Origin: a virus
IMG/VR virus record: IMGVR_UViG_3300030060_000715
Location: 3,655 to 27,969 of that record
Strand: one strand, 5' to 3'
DNA: 24,315 nt
Shown here: positions 14,927 to 23,589 of the stretch, piece after piece
Layout of the letters: each line of letters opens with the position of its first letter
Numbering within the stretch: position 1 is the stretch's first letter
The notes under the pieces: generated by a model
Told to the model about the DNA's origin: nothing
Database searches by the model: none
The model's input: only the letters and a program-made list of their open reading frames with translations
Program-made: the position numbers and the translations under genes

Positions 14927-16209
14927 TGGCAATAACAGAAACACGAGCATTACCCGCACAGTTTATAGAAGATCTTGGTAAAGATTACGCAACACAATTA
15001 ACAGCAGCAACAGCTGCACCACTTGATACAAGTAAATTTGCACCATCAATTGCAGGGCAAACAGCATTACAACAAGAAGCAACACAAAGAACTCAAGCAG
15101 GTTTAGGTTCTTATCAACCATTTCTTACAGCAGCACAACAAGCAGGAACGACAGCTGGAACTGGTTTAGGTTTAGCACAAACAGGATTAGGAATTGCGGG
15201 ACAAGAATTAACAGGAGCAGGCACAGCTCTTGGTACAGCAGGAACAACAACTGCAGGTGCACAACCATTTATAGGTGCAGCAGGAACTGGATTAACTCAA
15301 GCCGGTACAACATTAGGTGGAGTATCTCCATTTATTAGCGCAGCAGGAACTGGACTTGGAACTGCAGCAGGATTGACTGGAACAGGAGCAGGAACTGGAA
15401 CAGGATCTATATCTTCTTACATGTCACCATATCAACAACAAGTTATTGATACTACATTATCAGAATTTGATAGACAAGCAGCACAAAGACAACAAGCAAT
15501 ATCAGACCAAGCAGTGGCACTTGGTGGTTTTGGTGGTGGTAGAGAAGGTGTTATGCAATCAGAATACCAAACACAATCAGATAGAAACAGAGCAGCATTA
15601 CAAGCGCAATTACAAGCACAAGGATTTAGTCAAGCACAAGCTGCTAGACAAGCAGATTTACAAAACCAAATGGCATTGTCACAAGGTCAATTAGGATTAG
15701 GTGCAGCTACATCTGGTTTAGCACAACAACAAGCACAATTAGGATTAAATCAATTAGGTTTAGGACAAGCACAATTAGGATTGGGACAAGCACAAGCAGG
15801 TCAAGCAGGACAACAAGCGGGTCTGGCAGGTCAAAGAGCAGCATTTGCACAAGCTCAAGCAGGATTAGCTGGTCAACAATTAGGATTAGGACAATTCCAA
15901 ACAGGATTAGGTTCAGCTTTACAAGGATTCCAAGGAACAGATATTGCAAGAGCGGGTCAGGTGGGCGCCGCAAACCAAGCTCAAGCACAAGCTGTACTAG
16001 GTGCACTACAAGAACAAAACAGGTTAGCTGCATACGAACCGTTAGAAAGATTAGGTATCTTCGGTCAAGGTGTAACTGGTCTAATGGGAGGATACCCAGC
16101 ACAATACCAATTTACATCGCAGCCTAATCCATCTCCACTAGCACAAGCTCTTGGAATAGGATCAACGTTGGGTGGTATCTATGGTAATGTAATGAATCCA
16201 GGTAACTAA
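14926..16209 (+). CDS. Gly/Ala/Gln-repeat virion protein (putative ejection protein)
   Basis: A 427-aa protein beginning at a TAATG overlap. The N-terminal third has Gly/Ala/Thr-rich imperfect repeats (AGTGLGLAQTGLGIAGQ, QPFIGAAGTGL, SPFISAAGTGL). About residues 165-240 form a more ordinary domain, YMSPYQQQVIDTTLSEFDRQ...GGFGGGREGVMQSEY...LQAQGFSQAQA, whose MSPY-QQ-VID-T pattern I know from internal or tail proteins of many phages. About residues 250-330 are QLGLGQAQ-type repeats, then a short C-terminal domain with a hydrophobic end (LAQALGIGSTLGGIYGNVM). No signal peptide is seen. Repeats of this sort may form extended helical or Gly-rich structures. Role in the virion interior or DNA transfer is inferred from neighbours. 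Confidence 0.6.
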   Translation: MAITETRALPAQFIEDLGKDYATQLTAATAAPLDTSKFAPSIAGQTALQQEATQRTQAGLGSYQPFLTAAQQAGTTAGTGLGLAQTGLGIAGQELTGAGTALGTAGTTTAGAQPFIGAAGTGLTQAGTTLGGVSPFISAAGTGLGTAAGLTGTGAGTGTGSISSYMSPYQQQVIDTTLSEFDRQAAQRQQAISDQAVALGGFGGGREGVMQSEYQTQSDRNRAALQAQLQAQGFSQAQAARQADLQNQMALSQGQLGLGAATSGLAQQQAQLGLNQLGLGQAQLGLGQAQAGQAGQQAGLAGQRAAFAQAQAGLAGQQLGLGQFQTGLGSALQGFQGTDIARAGQVGAANQAQAQAVLGALQEQNRLAAYEPLERLGIFGQGVTGLMGGYPAQYQFTSQPNPSPLAQALGIGSTLGGIYGNVMNPGN

Positions 16210-16210
16210 T

Positions 16211-17227
16211 ATGAACAGAACTTTAAGAAGACCAATGTTTAGAATGGGTGGTAACGCTGAAGGTATAACTTCTGGGTTAGATACACCTAAATTAAATGCG
16301 TCAAGAGAAAATTTTCAAAATGGTAATACTGACATGGAGTCAAGGTACAATCGTGCTATGGATTTTATTAAATCTAAACAAGCACCTAGAAGAAGTGACT
16401 TTAATGATTTTTTAATTAATATGGGACTTGACTTAGTGTCAAGACCAAGATCAGGTAATATATTTTCACAAGTAGCAACATCAGCAAAAGAACCATTTGC
16501 ACAATTTCAAGCAAGCAAATCAGCAACAAGAAAATCAGATGACGCATTATCGCAAGCTTTAGTCGGTGACATTATGGAACAAATGTCAGAAGAAGAAATT
16601 GCAAGAATTAAAAACAAAGGTGGTCAAGATGATTTTATGTTTGAAAGACAACAACAAGAATATACAAAATTAATACAACAACAAAGACAATTAGAAAAAG
16701 AATTAGAAAAAGCAGGAAAATTTGTAGGTCCTGCAGAAAAAGGTGCACCACAAATTGCACCGGATCAAGCAAAAATTAAAAATATAGAACAACAATTAGA
16801 AGACAATGCAAAACTACAAGCATTGTATACAGGAGCAGAAGACGATGCAACTAGAAAAGCTTTATTACAAGCAATAGGTGCTGGTCAATATACTTTTGAA
16901 GATTTAATTATATACGATCAAACAGGTAAATTACCGGTAGACGAAGATTTTGCAAAAGGTGGTAGAGTAGGATTACAGATAGGTGGAGACGTGATGCCTG
17001 AAACAATGCCCACGGACCAAGGACCTGTGCAAGCTAGTCCAACACAAGATTTAACTTTTGAAGAATTAAGAGCAAGATTACCTCAAACCATAACAGATGA
17101 TATTGTAACTTTAATTGCAAGCAGTGAACAAGCATTAACTGACTTTGCAAATATACAAACACAACAAGACGTTAACTCATTCAATCAAAAATACGAAGTA
17201 AATCTGCAATTACCAGCGGAGGCGTAA
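16211..17227 (+). CDS. Putative virion-internal coiled-coil protein (338 aa)
   Basis: It starts one base after the previous stop. The N-terminus, RPMFRMGGNAEGITSGL, is a phrase I associate with internal proteins of marine phages. A helical region follows (SDFNDFLINMGLDLVSRP, then GNIFSQVATSAKEPFAQFQA). About residues 143-170 form a Gln/Glu/Lys-rich coiled coil (FERQQQEYTKLIQQQRQLEK). AKGGRVGLQIGG near residue 250 repeats the GGRIG-type motif of the 849-aa protein. The C-terminus is helical and acidic. It ends in a TAATG overlap with the 1388-aa gene, with GGAGG at 17218-17222 serving that gene. Probably works in the same particle as its large neighbours; the precise function is unknown. Confidence 0.6.
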   Translation: MNRTLRRPMFRMGGNAEGITSGLDTPKLNASRENFQNGNTDMESRYNRAMDFIKSKQAPRRSDFNDFLINMGLDLVSRPRSGNIFSQVATSAKEPFAQFQASKSATRKSDDALSQALVGDIMEQMSEEEIARIKNKGGQDDFMFERQQQEYTKLIQQQRQLEKELEKAGKFVGPAEKGAPQIAPDQAKIKNIEQQLEDNAKLQALYTGAEDDATRKALLQAIGAGQYTFEDLIIYDQTGKLPVDEDFAKGGRVGLQIGGDVMPETMPTDQGPVQASPTQDLTFEELRARLPQTITDDIVTLIASSEQALTDFANIQTQQDVNSFNQKYEVNLQLPAEA

Positions 17228-20200
17228 TGGCTTCTAACCAACCGTTTAAAAAGAAAAAATTAGAATACAACGTTGATCAAAGCACCGTTGATAAAATTTT
17301 AAAAAAAAGATTTGGCACAGAAAAAAAACCTAAAAAGTTTACTTGGAAAGGTTTAATGCAATCTTTATCTGTATTAGAAACTAATCCATTTGATCCAATA
17401 AAACTACAAAGAATTAGAGATTTATCAGAAGGCAGTAAGGCTGAAGAAAAAGATTATATAGATACATTTGAAGATTTAGAAAAAGGATTTTATTCTGGTG
17501 CACAAAAACTAGGTTATGCAGTAGGTGATCTTGCAACAGCTGGTATAGATTTAACTGTAGGTAGATTATTTGATACTAATCTTAATGAAAAACTTACAGA
17601 AGTTTATGAAGATAATAAATTAAAAGAACCAGAAGCTTTAACAGGTAAATTAGTTGAAGTATTAACTCAATACGGTGTTCCTAGTAGTGCAGCTATTAAA
17701 ATTACTAATAGACTTAGAAAATTGTCTATGGTTTCTAAAGCTAAAGGTGCATCAGCAGCGGTTCTTGGATCTGGTATAACTAACATAGCATCTAAATCTG
17801 GTAATATGGCAACTATTTTTGGAATTACAGATTTTTTAGCCAGTGAACCTGGTAGAGGAAACATAGTTTTAAAAGAATTTGATACAGAAGGTTTGTCAGG
17901 TCGTGATTTAGCAGCGGCAAGATTTAAAAACAGGTTGAGATTTGGTGCAGAAGGTTTTGCTATTGGTCTTGGTTTTAGTTTGTTAGGTAAACCTGCATCT
18001 CTTGGATTAAAATATGGTATTATGAAACCAACAGGTCTAGGATTAAAATATGGTGTTGGTCCTGTTGTATCTGGTGCATCTTATTTGTTATCAAAAGATC
18101 CAATAGTCATACCAACTATATCAAAAAAATTAAAACAAGGAACACAATATAGTTTAGAAAGAATTATTGCACCTATGCTTGTAGGTAAAGCACCTATTAA
18201 AACACAATTGCCTGAATTTAGTAAATGGAGAATGTTTTCTGTAAACTCTGACGATCCATTAAAAAGAAGAGTAAAAAAATTAGATAATGTTTTATCATGG
18301 TTTAGATCTGTTGGTAAAAACACAGCACAACAATTTACATTATCAACAAGAGCAGCAAGAGAAATAAAAGGAAGATCTAGAACTATAGAAAAATATTTAG
18401 AATCTATTGAAAAACGAACTTATGATTTAGCTAAATCAAATAAAGATTTATACAACACAAAAACAACATCTCCATCAAGTCAAAAACATTATTTAGATCA
18501 AACATTAAGTTATCTACAAGGTAAAACAAGATTAAATCAATTACCTAGTTTAGTACAAGATAGTGCTAAAAATTTAAATGCAGAATTATTAAAAATTAAA
18601 AAATCTTTTGCTGGAATGTTACCAGAGAGTGAACTTAAAAAATATATGTTAAAAAATATTAGCACATACATGCGTAAATCTTTTTCTATATTTACAGACC
18701 CTACATTTAAACCAGATAAAAAAGTATTTGATGGTGCTGTAGATTACATGGTTAATCTTGTAAAAAATAATAGAGATTTAAGAAAAGCAGCGTTAGATGA
18801 ACCTGCATTTAAATCTTTTAAACCTGATGTTAGAATAAGAAAAAACGCTGAACAATTAGTTAAAAAAATATTACAAGATGGTAAAACTAATAATGGTGAC
18901 CCTTTAGATTTTTTACAAAGAGTTTCTAAAAAACAATTAAGATTAAAAGATATTATAAGAACAGGAGAAGAATTACCTGATGCAATTAAAAAATTATTAG
19001 GAGAAGAAAATAATTTAAAAGCATCCGTATTTACTACAACTTCACATGCAATAACACAGTCAACAAATAAAAAATTAATGGATCGTATTGCTGCGTTAGG
19101 TATAAAAGAAGGGTGGTTATTTAAAGATGAAGCAAGAGCAAATGCAAGAGGTATATTAGATGCACAAAAAATAGGCAATGTACCCGGTTTAGGTTTTTTA
19201 TCATCTAGACTATCAAAACTACATGCATCAAATGATATTGTACAAGCATTTAGAGGAACACCTGGTAAACTAGATGAGCTTATACAAAGTAATGCATACA
19301 GAGCAATACTACAATTAAAAGTTGCCACACAGTTTGGTAAAACTGTATTATCTCCAGCAACACAAGTTAGAAACGTTACATCAGCAAGTTTATTTCCATT
19401 AGCAAATGGACATATAGGTGGCGGTGCATCTGTTACTGAGGCATTTAGAATGACATTAGATGATATATTTGGTGCAGGAAAAGTTTTAAATGAAAAAGTA
19501 TTAATTGATAAGATAGAAGATAAAATTAGAAGAGGGGTGTTAGATGAAAACATTGTAGCATCAGAGCTTGGAGCCGTTCTTAAAGACATTAAAAAAGGAT
19601 CTGTAAATTCATTAGATGGTTTATATCTTAAGTTAACAAATGGTAAATTTATGAAAGGAGCAACACGTATTTATGCTGGTGGTGATAACGTTTGGAAGTG
19701 GTTTGGTGATGAGTATGTACAATCACAATTAAAAAATACATATAAAGATTTAAATTCAATTAAAAAATGGTTTCCTGAAATACAAGGACAAGAATATGTT
19801 GCAAGAGATTTGTTTACTAATAAATTAAAAACATATGATGATGCAATAAAAGAAGCTGCAGCGTGGTATATAAGAAACACTTATCCAACATACAGTAAAG
19901 TTCCAGAAGCAATTAAAGCAATAAGAAAATTACCGTTTGGTAACTTCGTATCGTTTCCTGCAGAAATGATAAGAACAACATTTAATATTATGAATATAGC
20001 AGCAAAAGAAATATCATCTAGTAATCCTCTTTTAAGACAAATAGGTTATAGAAGAATGATAGGTGCTTACACTGTTTTAGGTGGCGCAGGAACAGCAGCA
20101 GTTAACATTGCATCAGAGTTATCTGGTGTAACTATGGAAGAACTAGAAGCATATAAAAATTCATTTGCAGCAGATTGGAATAAAAATTCTATATTATTAC

Positions 20201-21393
20201 CAATTGATAAATGGAAAAAAGGACAAGGGAAAGCAATAAATTTTTCATACTTTAGTCCATACGATGTTGTGCAAAAACCATTTGAGGCGTTTATGAAAAC
20301 TTTACATGATGGTAAAACAAGAACTAATAAAGATTGGGATGACATAACAATGAACGCTTTTGCAGAATCACTTGGCGAAATATTTAGTTCATTTGTATCT
20401 GAGCCTTTAGGTTATGAAAGAATTATTGATGTATTACCAAGAGGATTTTTTGGTAGAGGCGGCACTAAAAAAGCAGGTGGTTCTGTTTATTCTGAAGACA
20501 CAGATGATATTGGAACTAAAATGTATAAAAGTTTTACACATTTTGCAGAGGGTATTGAACCAGGTGTTTTAACAACAGGAAAAAAAATAGTTGGTGCTAT
20601 AGATCAAGATTTAAAACCTGGTGGTCAACCATTAAGTTTAAGAGATGAGGCACTAGCATTATTTTCTGGTGTTAGAATTATAAATGTTGATGTGCCTAGA
20701 AGTTTTAACTACAAAATGACTGACTTTAGAAGAAAAAAATTATCTGTAACTAAAGCAGAAAAATTTTATAATTTAGAAAATGCAGTTGATAGAGGTGGTG
20801 ATGAGTACATAAAAGAATTTGAAAACATACAAGAAGAAATGTTTAAAGTACAACAAGAATTTTATAACGTGTTAAAAGACGCATCTGCATTAGGTCTAAC
20901 AAAACAAGATATAAGAAAACTTATGAAACGTAGAGATTTTAGTAATAGAGAAATTAACACTTTATTTAGAGGCAAGTTTACGCCGTTTAAAGTATCAGAC
21001 TCTTTAATGCAAAAAAGACTTAGAGATCTTAAAAAAGCGTATCCTAACGAAATTATTAATAAAGATTTCTTTTATCCAAGAAAAGATTTTAATAGAGTTA
21101 TGAGAAAATATAGAAATAAATCTTTAAAAGTTGAACAACCAGAAGAAGATGAAACATCTATATTTAATAAAATAACAGATGCAATAATATCACCAGCAGG
21201 TTCAGCAGAAATGGAACAACCAATTTTAAATAATAATCAAAAAATAGAAACACCACCATTACCTGATACACCTATGCCAAATAGACAAATGTCAACACTT
21301 CCAAGTTTACAAAAAAATCCAGTAACAGGCTTGACAAGAACGGAGAGTGCATTACTATCACCAACTGAACAAGTAATTGCTAGGAGAACATAA
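17227..21393 (+). CDS. Giant putative internal/ejected virion protein (1388 aa)
   Basis: The largest gene in the window, Lys-rich and mostly helical. Two segments are hydrophobic enough to touch membranes: about residues 238-262 (FGAEGFAIGLGFSLLGKPAS) and about 942-965 (MIGAYTVLGGAGTAAVNIAS). Residues about 698-730 (KTVLSPATQVRNVTSASLFP...) resemble the 'P-x-T-x-x-RN' core found in large phage polyvalent or internal proteins. The C-terminus is GLTRTESALLSPTEQVIARR. I see no lysozyme, protease or polymerase catalytic motif. Size and place, last of four large genes before the holin, resemble T7 gp16-type ejection proteins; this is analogy, not homology shown here. It starts at a TAATG overlap with GGAGG four bases upstream, and ends in another TAATG overlap. 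Confidence 0.6.
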   Translation: MASNQPFKKKKLEYNVDQSTVDKILKKRFGTEKKPKKFTWKGLMQSLSVLETNPFDPIKLQRIRDLSEGSKAEEKDYIDTFEDLEKGFYSGAQKLGYAVGDLATAGIDLTVGRLFDTNLNEKLTEVYEDNKLKEPEALTGKLVEVLTQYGVPSSAAIKITNRLRKLSMVSKAKGASAAVLGSGITNIASKSGNMATIFGITDFLASEPGRGNIVLKEFDTEGLSGRDLAAARFKNRLRFGAEGFAIGLGFSLLGKPASLGLKYGIMKPTGLGLKYGVGPVVSGASYLLSKDPIVIPTISKKLKQGTQYSLERIIAPMLVGKAPIKTQLPEFSKWRMFSVNSDDPLKRRVKKLDNVLSWFRSVGKNTAQQFTLSTRAAREIKGRSRTIEKYLESIEKRTYDLAKSNKDLYNTKTTSPSSQKHYLDQTLSYLQGKTRLNQLPSLVQDSAKNLNAELLKIKKSFAGMLPESELKKYMLKNISTYMRKSFSIFTDPTFKPDKKVFDGAVDYMVNLVKNNRDLRKAALDEPAFKSFKPDVRIRKNAEQLVKKILQDGKTNNGDPLDFLQRVSKKQLRLKDIIRTGEELPDAIKKLLGEENNLKASVFTTTSHAITQSTNKKLMDRIAALGIKEGWLFKDEARANARGILDAQKIGNVPGLGFLSSRLSKLHASNDIVQAFRGTPGKLDELIQSNAYRAILQLKVATQFGKTVLSPATQVRNVTSASLFPLANGHIGGGASVTEAFRMTLDDIFGAGKVLNEKVLIDKIEDKIRRGVLDENIVASELGAVLKDIKKGSVNSLDGLYLKLTNGKFMKGATRIYAGGDNVWKWFGDEYVQSQLKNTYKDLNSIKKWFPEIQGQEYVARDLFTNKLKTYDDAIKEAAAWYIRNTYPTYSKVPEAIKAIRKLPFGNFVSFPAEMIRTTFNIMNIAAKEISSSNPLLRQIGYRRMIGAYTVLGGAGTAAVNIASELSGVTMEELEAYKNSFAADWNKNSILLPIDKWKKGQGKAINFSYFSPYDVVQKPFEAFMKTLHDGKTRTNKDWDDITMNAFAESLGEIFSSFVSEPLGYERIIDVLPRGFFGRGGTKKAGGSVYSEDTDDIGTKMYKSFTHFAEGIEPGVLTTGKKIVGAIDQDLKPGGQPLSLRDEALALFSGVRIINVDVPRSFNYKMTDFRRKKLSVTKAEKFYNLENAVDRGGDEYIKEFENIQEEMFKVQQEFYNVLKDASALGLTKQDIRKLMKRRDFSNREINTLFRGKFTPFKVSDSLMQKRLRDLKKAYPNEIINKDFFYPRKDFNRVMRKYRNKSLKVEQPEEDETSIFNKITDAIISPAGSAEMEQPILNNNQKIETPPLPDTPMPNRQMSTLPSLQKNPVTGLTRTESALLSPTEQVIARRT

Positions 21394-21587
21394 TGGCTAG
21401 AAAAGACGAAGCATTACAAAAAATTGAATCACATGAAAAGCTTTGCAGGATAATGCAAAAGCAAACTCATGATAAAATACATTCTATTGAAACTCAAATA
21501 CAGAGAATAGAAAGTATATTATTAATTACTTCTGGTGCATTGATCAGCGGTTTGATCTATGTTATATTTCAACTAATCACAAAATAA
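21393..21587 (+). CDS. Holin-like protein (XhlA-type, 64 aa)
   Basis: A 64-aa protein with an N-terminal amphipathic helix/coiled coil (EALQKIESHEKLCRIMQKQT..., SIETQIQRIESIL) and one hydrophobic segment at about residues 43-62 (LLITSGALISGLIYVIFQLI). This is the layout of haemolysin XhlA-like small holins: cytosolic coiled coil and one C-terminal transmembrane helix. AGGAG lies six bases before the ATG, which is part of a TAATG overlap with the giant gene. The endolysin gene follows after eight bases. Expected role: timing of lysis by permeabilising the inner membrane so the endolysin can act or be released. A small spanin-like or membrane-anchored scaffold is an alternative. Confidence 0.65.
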   Translation: MARKDEALQKIESHEKLCRIMQKQTHDKIHSIETQIQRIESILLITSGALISGLIYVIFQLITK

Positions 21588-21595
21588 AATTTTTT

Positions 21596-22081
21596 ATGCA
21601 ACTTTCAAAACATTTTAAACTTGAAGAGATGACAAAGTCGATGACAGCGACGCGTAAAGGTATTGACAACTCACCAGGAGCAGGTGATATTAAAAATTTA
21701 GAGAATGTATGCTATGAAATACTAGAGCCGGTTCGTGCACACTTTGACAAACCAATTACAGTGACATCAGGGTATCGTTCAGAAGCGCTTTGCGAGGCTA
21801 TAGGTTCAAAAAAAACCAGCCAACATGCTAAGGGCCAAGCGGTAGATTTTGAAATAGCAGGCGTGCCTAATATTCAAACTGCATATTGGATTCAAAATAA
21901 TTGTGACTTCGATCAATTGATCCTCGAGTTTTACAAAAAAGACGACCCCGCGGGAGGCTGGGTCCACGTGTCTTATAATGAAGCGGGAGCCAACAGAAAA
22001 CAAGTTCTTACTTACGACGGGAAAAGCTACGAAAACGGACTACCGGAAATGAAATGGTCTGGTGGAAAAGTCGTAGGATAA
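21596..22081 (+). CDS. Endolysin, M15 family peptidase
   Basis: A 161-aa protein with the peptidase M15 (M15_3-like) core. It has ITVTSGYRSEALCEAIGSKK followed by TSQHAKGQAVDFEI, then GGWVHVSYN. H77, D84 and H124 are the expected zinc ligands. FDQLILEF supplies an acidic residue (E111) in the usual catalytic region. Predicted reaction: cleavage of peptidoglycan peptide cross-links, as L-Ala-D-Glu or D-Ala-D-Ala-type endopeptidase, at the end of infection. The length is that of a single-domain phage endolysin. No signal peptide is seen, so a holin would be needed; one lies directly upstream. The 3' 180 bases are about 46% G+C, clearly above the surroundings, which may mark separate origin. No obvious Shine-Dalgarno is seen (A/T-rich leader), perhaps limiting expression. 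Confidence 0.88.
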   Translation: MQLSKHFKLEEMTKSMTATRKGIDNSPGAGDIKNLENVCYEILEPVRAHFDKPITVTSGYRSEALCEAIGSKKTSQHAKGQAVDFEIAGVPNIQTAYWIQNNCDFDQLILEFYKKDDPAGGWVHVSYNEAGANRKQVLTYDGKSYENGLPEMKWSGGKVVG

Positions 22082-22107
22082 AAAATTCTAGCGCGCTACG
22101 CGTATAG
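22080..22107 (-). terminator. Intrinsic terminator of the helicase gene
   Basis: Read on the minus strand, a GC-rich hairpin (arms 22107-22099 and 22095-22088, 3-base loop, one bulged base and one G-U pair) is followed by AATTTTTTA. It begins six bases after the helicase stop codon. The plus strand has no T-run after the hairpin, so it should stop only leftward transcription, protecting the convergent lysis genes. Confidence 0.7.
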
Positions 22108-22112
22108 TCCTA

Positions 22113-23543
22113 CTAAATCCATGATTTAAGTTGTTCACCCAATACTTCAGAAGCTATATTTATTTTTTTTCTTAATGCTTTGACTATCTTTTCATCAACA
22201 GTATTTTCAGCATTTATATCTACGTAAGTTACAGGTTTTTTCTGTCCAACACGGTGTGCTCTATCTTCTGATTGTAAACGTTTTTCTAGGTCATATCCGT
22301 TAGAATAGTAAATTACGGTGTTTGCAGCTGTCAAAGTTATCCCATAGCCGCCCGTAGAAGGCGTTCCAATAAAGAATCGACACTTAGGGTCCTCTTGAAA
22401 ACGCTTAATATTGTCTTGCCTTTCTTCTTTTGGAGTTAATCCATAGTAGTCAACAAAAGATCCTGGACCATATTCATTATTAATAGCTTCTATAATTTTA
22501 TGAATGTCATATTGATAGTGAGCCCATATAATAGCTTTACCCTCTAAATCTTCTAACACACTCATTAATTCATCAATTCTATTATTTTTAATAGATTGTA
22601 TAGCACCATTATCATCTGTAAAATGACCACAAGTTATTTGTTGTAATCTCATTAATTGTGTCAAAGAATTTTTTGTACTAGATACTTTTCCTTGCAATAT
22701 AGCTAAAGCTTGTTCTTTCATTTGTTCGTACAATTTAAATTGATCTGGTGTCAGTTGTATTTGACGTTTGATAAATATTTTATCTGGTAAATCTAGACAA
22801 TCTTCTTTTAACACACGATAAGAAAAATTTTTAAGAGTGTCAGACAACTCACTTAAATTTTTAAATTTATCTACAACTTGTATTGATCTGCCATGTGCGT
22901 GCATAGTTTTCATTTCTGCATACCTGTTTCTAAATGCATAATAAGAAGAAAAATCTAAAAGATAAGAATCTAAAAACTCACATTGACTATATAAATCTAA
23001 TGGGTTTTTAGTAACAGGAGAACCTGTCATAATACGTCTGTATTTAGCTTGTTTTGCTAAATCTACAATGTTTTTTGTGCGTTTAGCACTAGGATTTTTT
23101 ATTGTAGTAGACTCATCAATAGCCATTAATGTATTATGTGATCGTAAAAATTTTTCTGCAAATTTTTTACCTTTTTCTGTGCTAAAAGCTTCAACGTTCA
23201 TAATTAAAATATGTAAAGCCGTTTCTACCTCAAATAAAGTTTCTAGTTTTTGTTGTTGTTTTTTGTTTATATTTGGCTGCCACAATACAGTCACATTTTC
23301 TATGTGACTTGGTAAATGCGTAGGTAATTCATTACTATACCAAGTGCCAACAACACCTTTTGGTGCTACAATTAAAGCGCCATCTAGTTTACCTTTATCG
23401 TAAAGCATAGACATGTTATCTATTAATACTTTTGTTTTACCTGTACCCATTTCCATAAAATATGCATAGGTTTCTTTGTTCCATGACTTTTCTAAAGCAG
23501 TCATTTGATGCTTGTATGGTTTTGTTTTAAATTTATAGTTCAT
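22113..23543 (-). CDS. SNF2-family DEAD/DEAH-box helicase/translocase
   Basis: A 476-aa superfamily 2 ATPase of SNF2 type (from the chosen start). Motifs in order: PYKHQ (9-13, Q-like), Walker A EMGTGKTKV (GTGKT at 33-37), Ia LIVAPKGVVGTW, Walker B AIDESTTIKN (DES rather than DEAH, 143-145), III MTGSPVTKNPLDLY (TGS at 173-175), V STGGYGITLTAANTVIYY (396-413) and VI RAHRVGQ (428-434). This is a complete two-RecA-domain enzyme without extra domains, as in many phage SNF2 helicases. It probably moves on duplex DNA in replication, recombination or transcription; the exact role is unknown. A start at 23576 adds 11 residues. I prefer 23543 because the purine-rich AGAAAGAAGA lies just upstream and the predicted leftward promoter would start RNA near 23560. 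It is the only minus-strand gene in the window. Confidence 0.85.
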   Translation of the reverse strand: MNYKFKTKPYKHQMTALEKSWNKETYAYFMEMGTGKTKVLIDNMSMLYDKGKLDGALIVAPKGVVGTWYSNELPTHLPSHIENVTVLWQPNINKKQQQKLETLFEVETALHILIMNVEAFSTEKGKKFAEKFLRSHNTLMAIDESTTIKNPSAKRTKNIVDLAKQAKYRRIMTGSPVTKNPLDLYSQCEFLDSYLLDFSSYYAFRNRYAEMKTMHAHGRSIQVVDKFKNLSELSDTLKNFSYRVLKEDCLDLPDKIFIKRQIQLTPDQFKLYEQMKEQALAILQGKVSSTKNSLTQLMRLQQITCGHFTDDNGAIQSIKNNRIDELMSVLEDLEGKAIIWAHYQYDIHKIIEAINNEYGPGSFVDYYGLTPKEERQDNIKRFQEDPKCRFFIGTPSTGGYGITLTAANTVIYYSNGYDLEKRLQSEDRAHRVGQKKPVTYVDINAENTVDEKIVKALRKKINIASEVLGEQLKSWI

Positions 23544-23561
23544 AGTTTTTCTTCTTTCTAG

Positions 23562-23589
23562 TTGACAAGATAACATTTATAACTATATT
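23562..23589 (+). promoter_or_regulatory. Rightward sigma70-like promoter, leaderless transcript predicted
   Basis: TTGACA (23562-23567, perfect -35), 16-base spacer and TATATT (23584-23589). A start seven or eight bases after the -10 falls at 23596-23597, i.e. on the ATG of the 119-aa gene, which has no ribosome-binding site. Confidence 0.65.

Noticed and set aside
18744-19589. 281-codon minus-strand open frame
   Set aside because: It lies wholly opposite the 1388-aa gene. Its composition (many Ser, Asn, Cys, Phe) is what reverse translation of Lys/Ala-rich coding gives. No motif is seen.
22088-22110. Bidirectional terminator also ending the rightward late operon
   Set aside because: After the hairpin the plus strand reads TCCTACTAAATCC without a T-run, so only leftward termination is supported.
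23544-23576. Helicase start at 23576 (11 residues longer)
   Set aside because: The extra codons lie across the promoter elements and upstream of the predicted leftward transcript start. The ATG at 23543 has a purine-rich leader.
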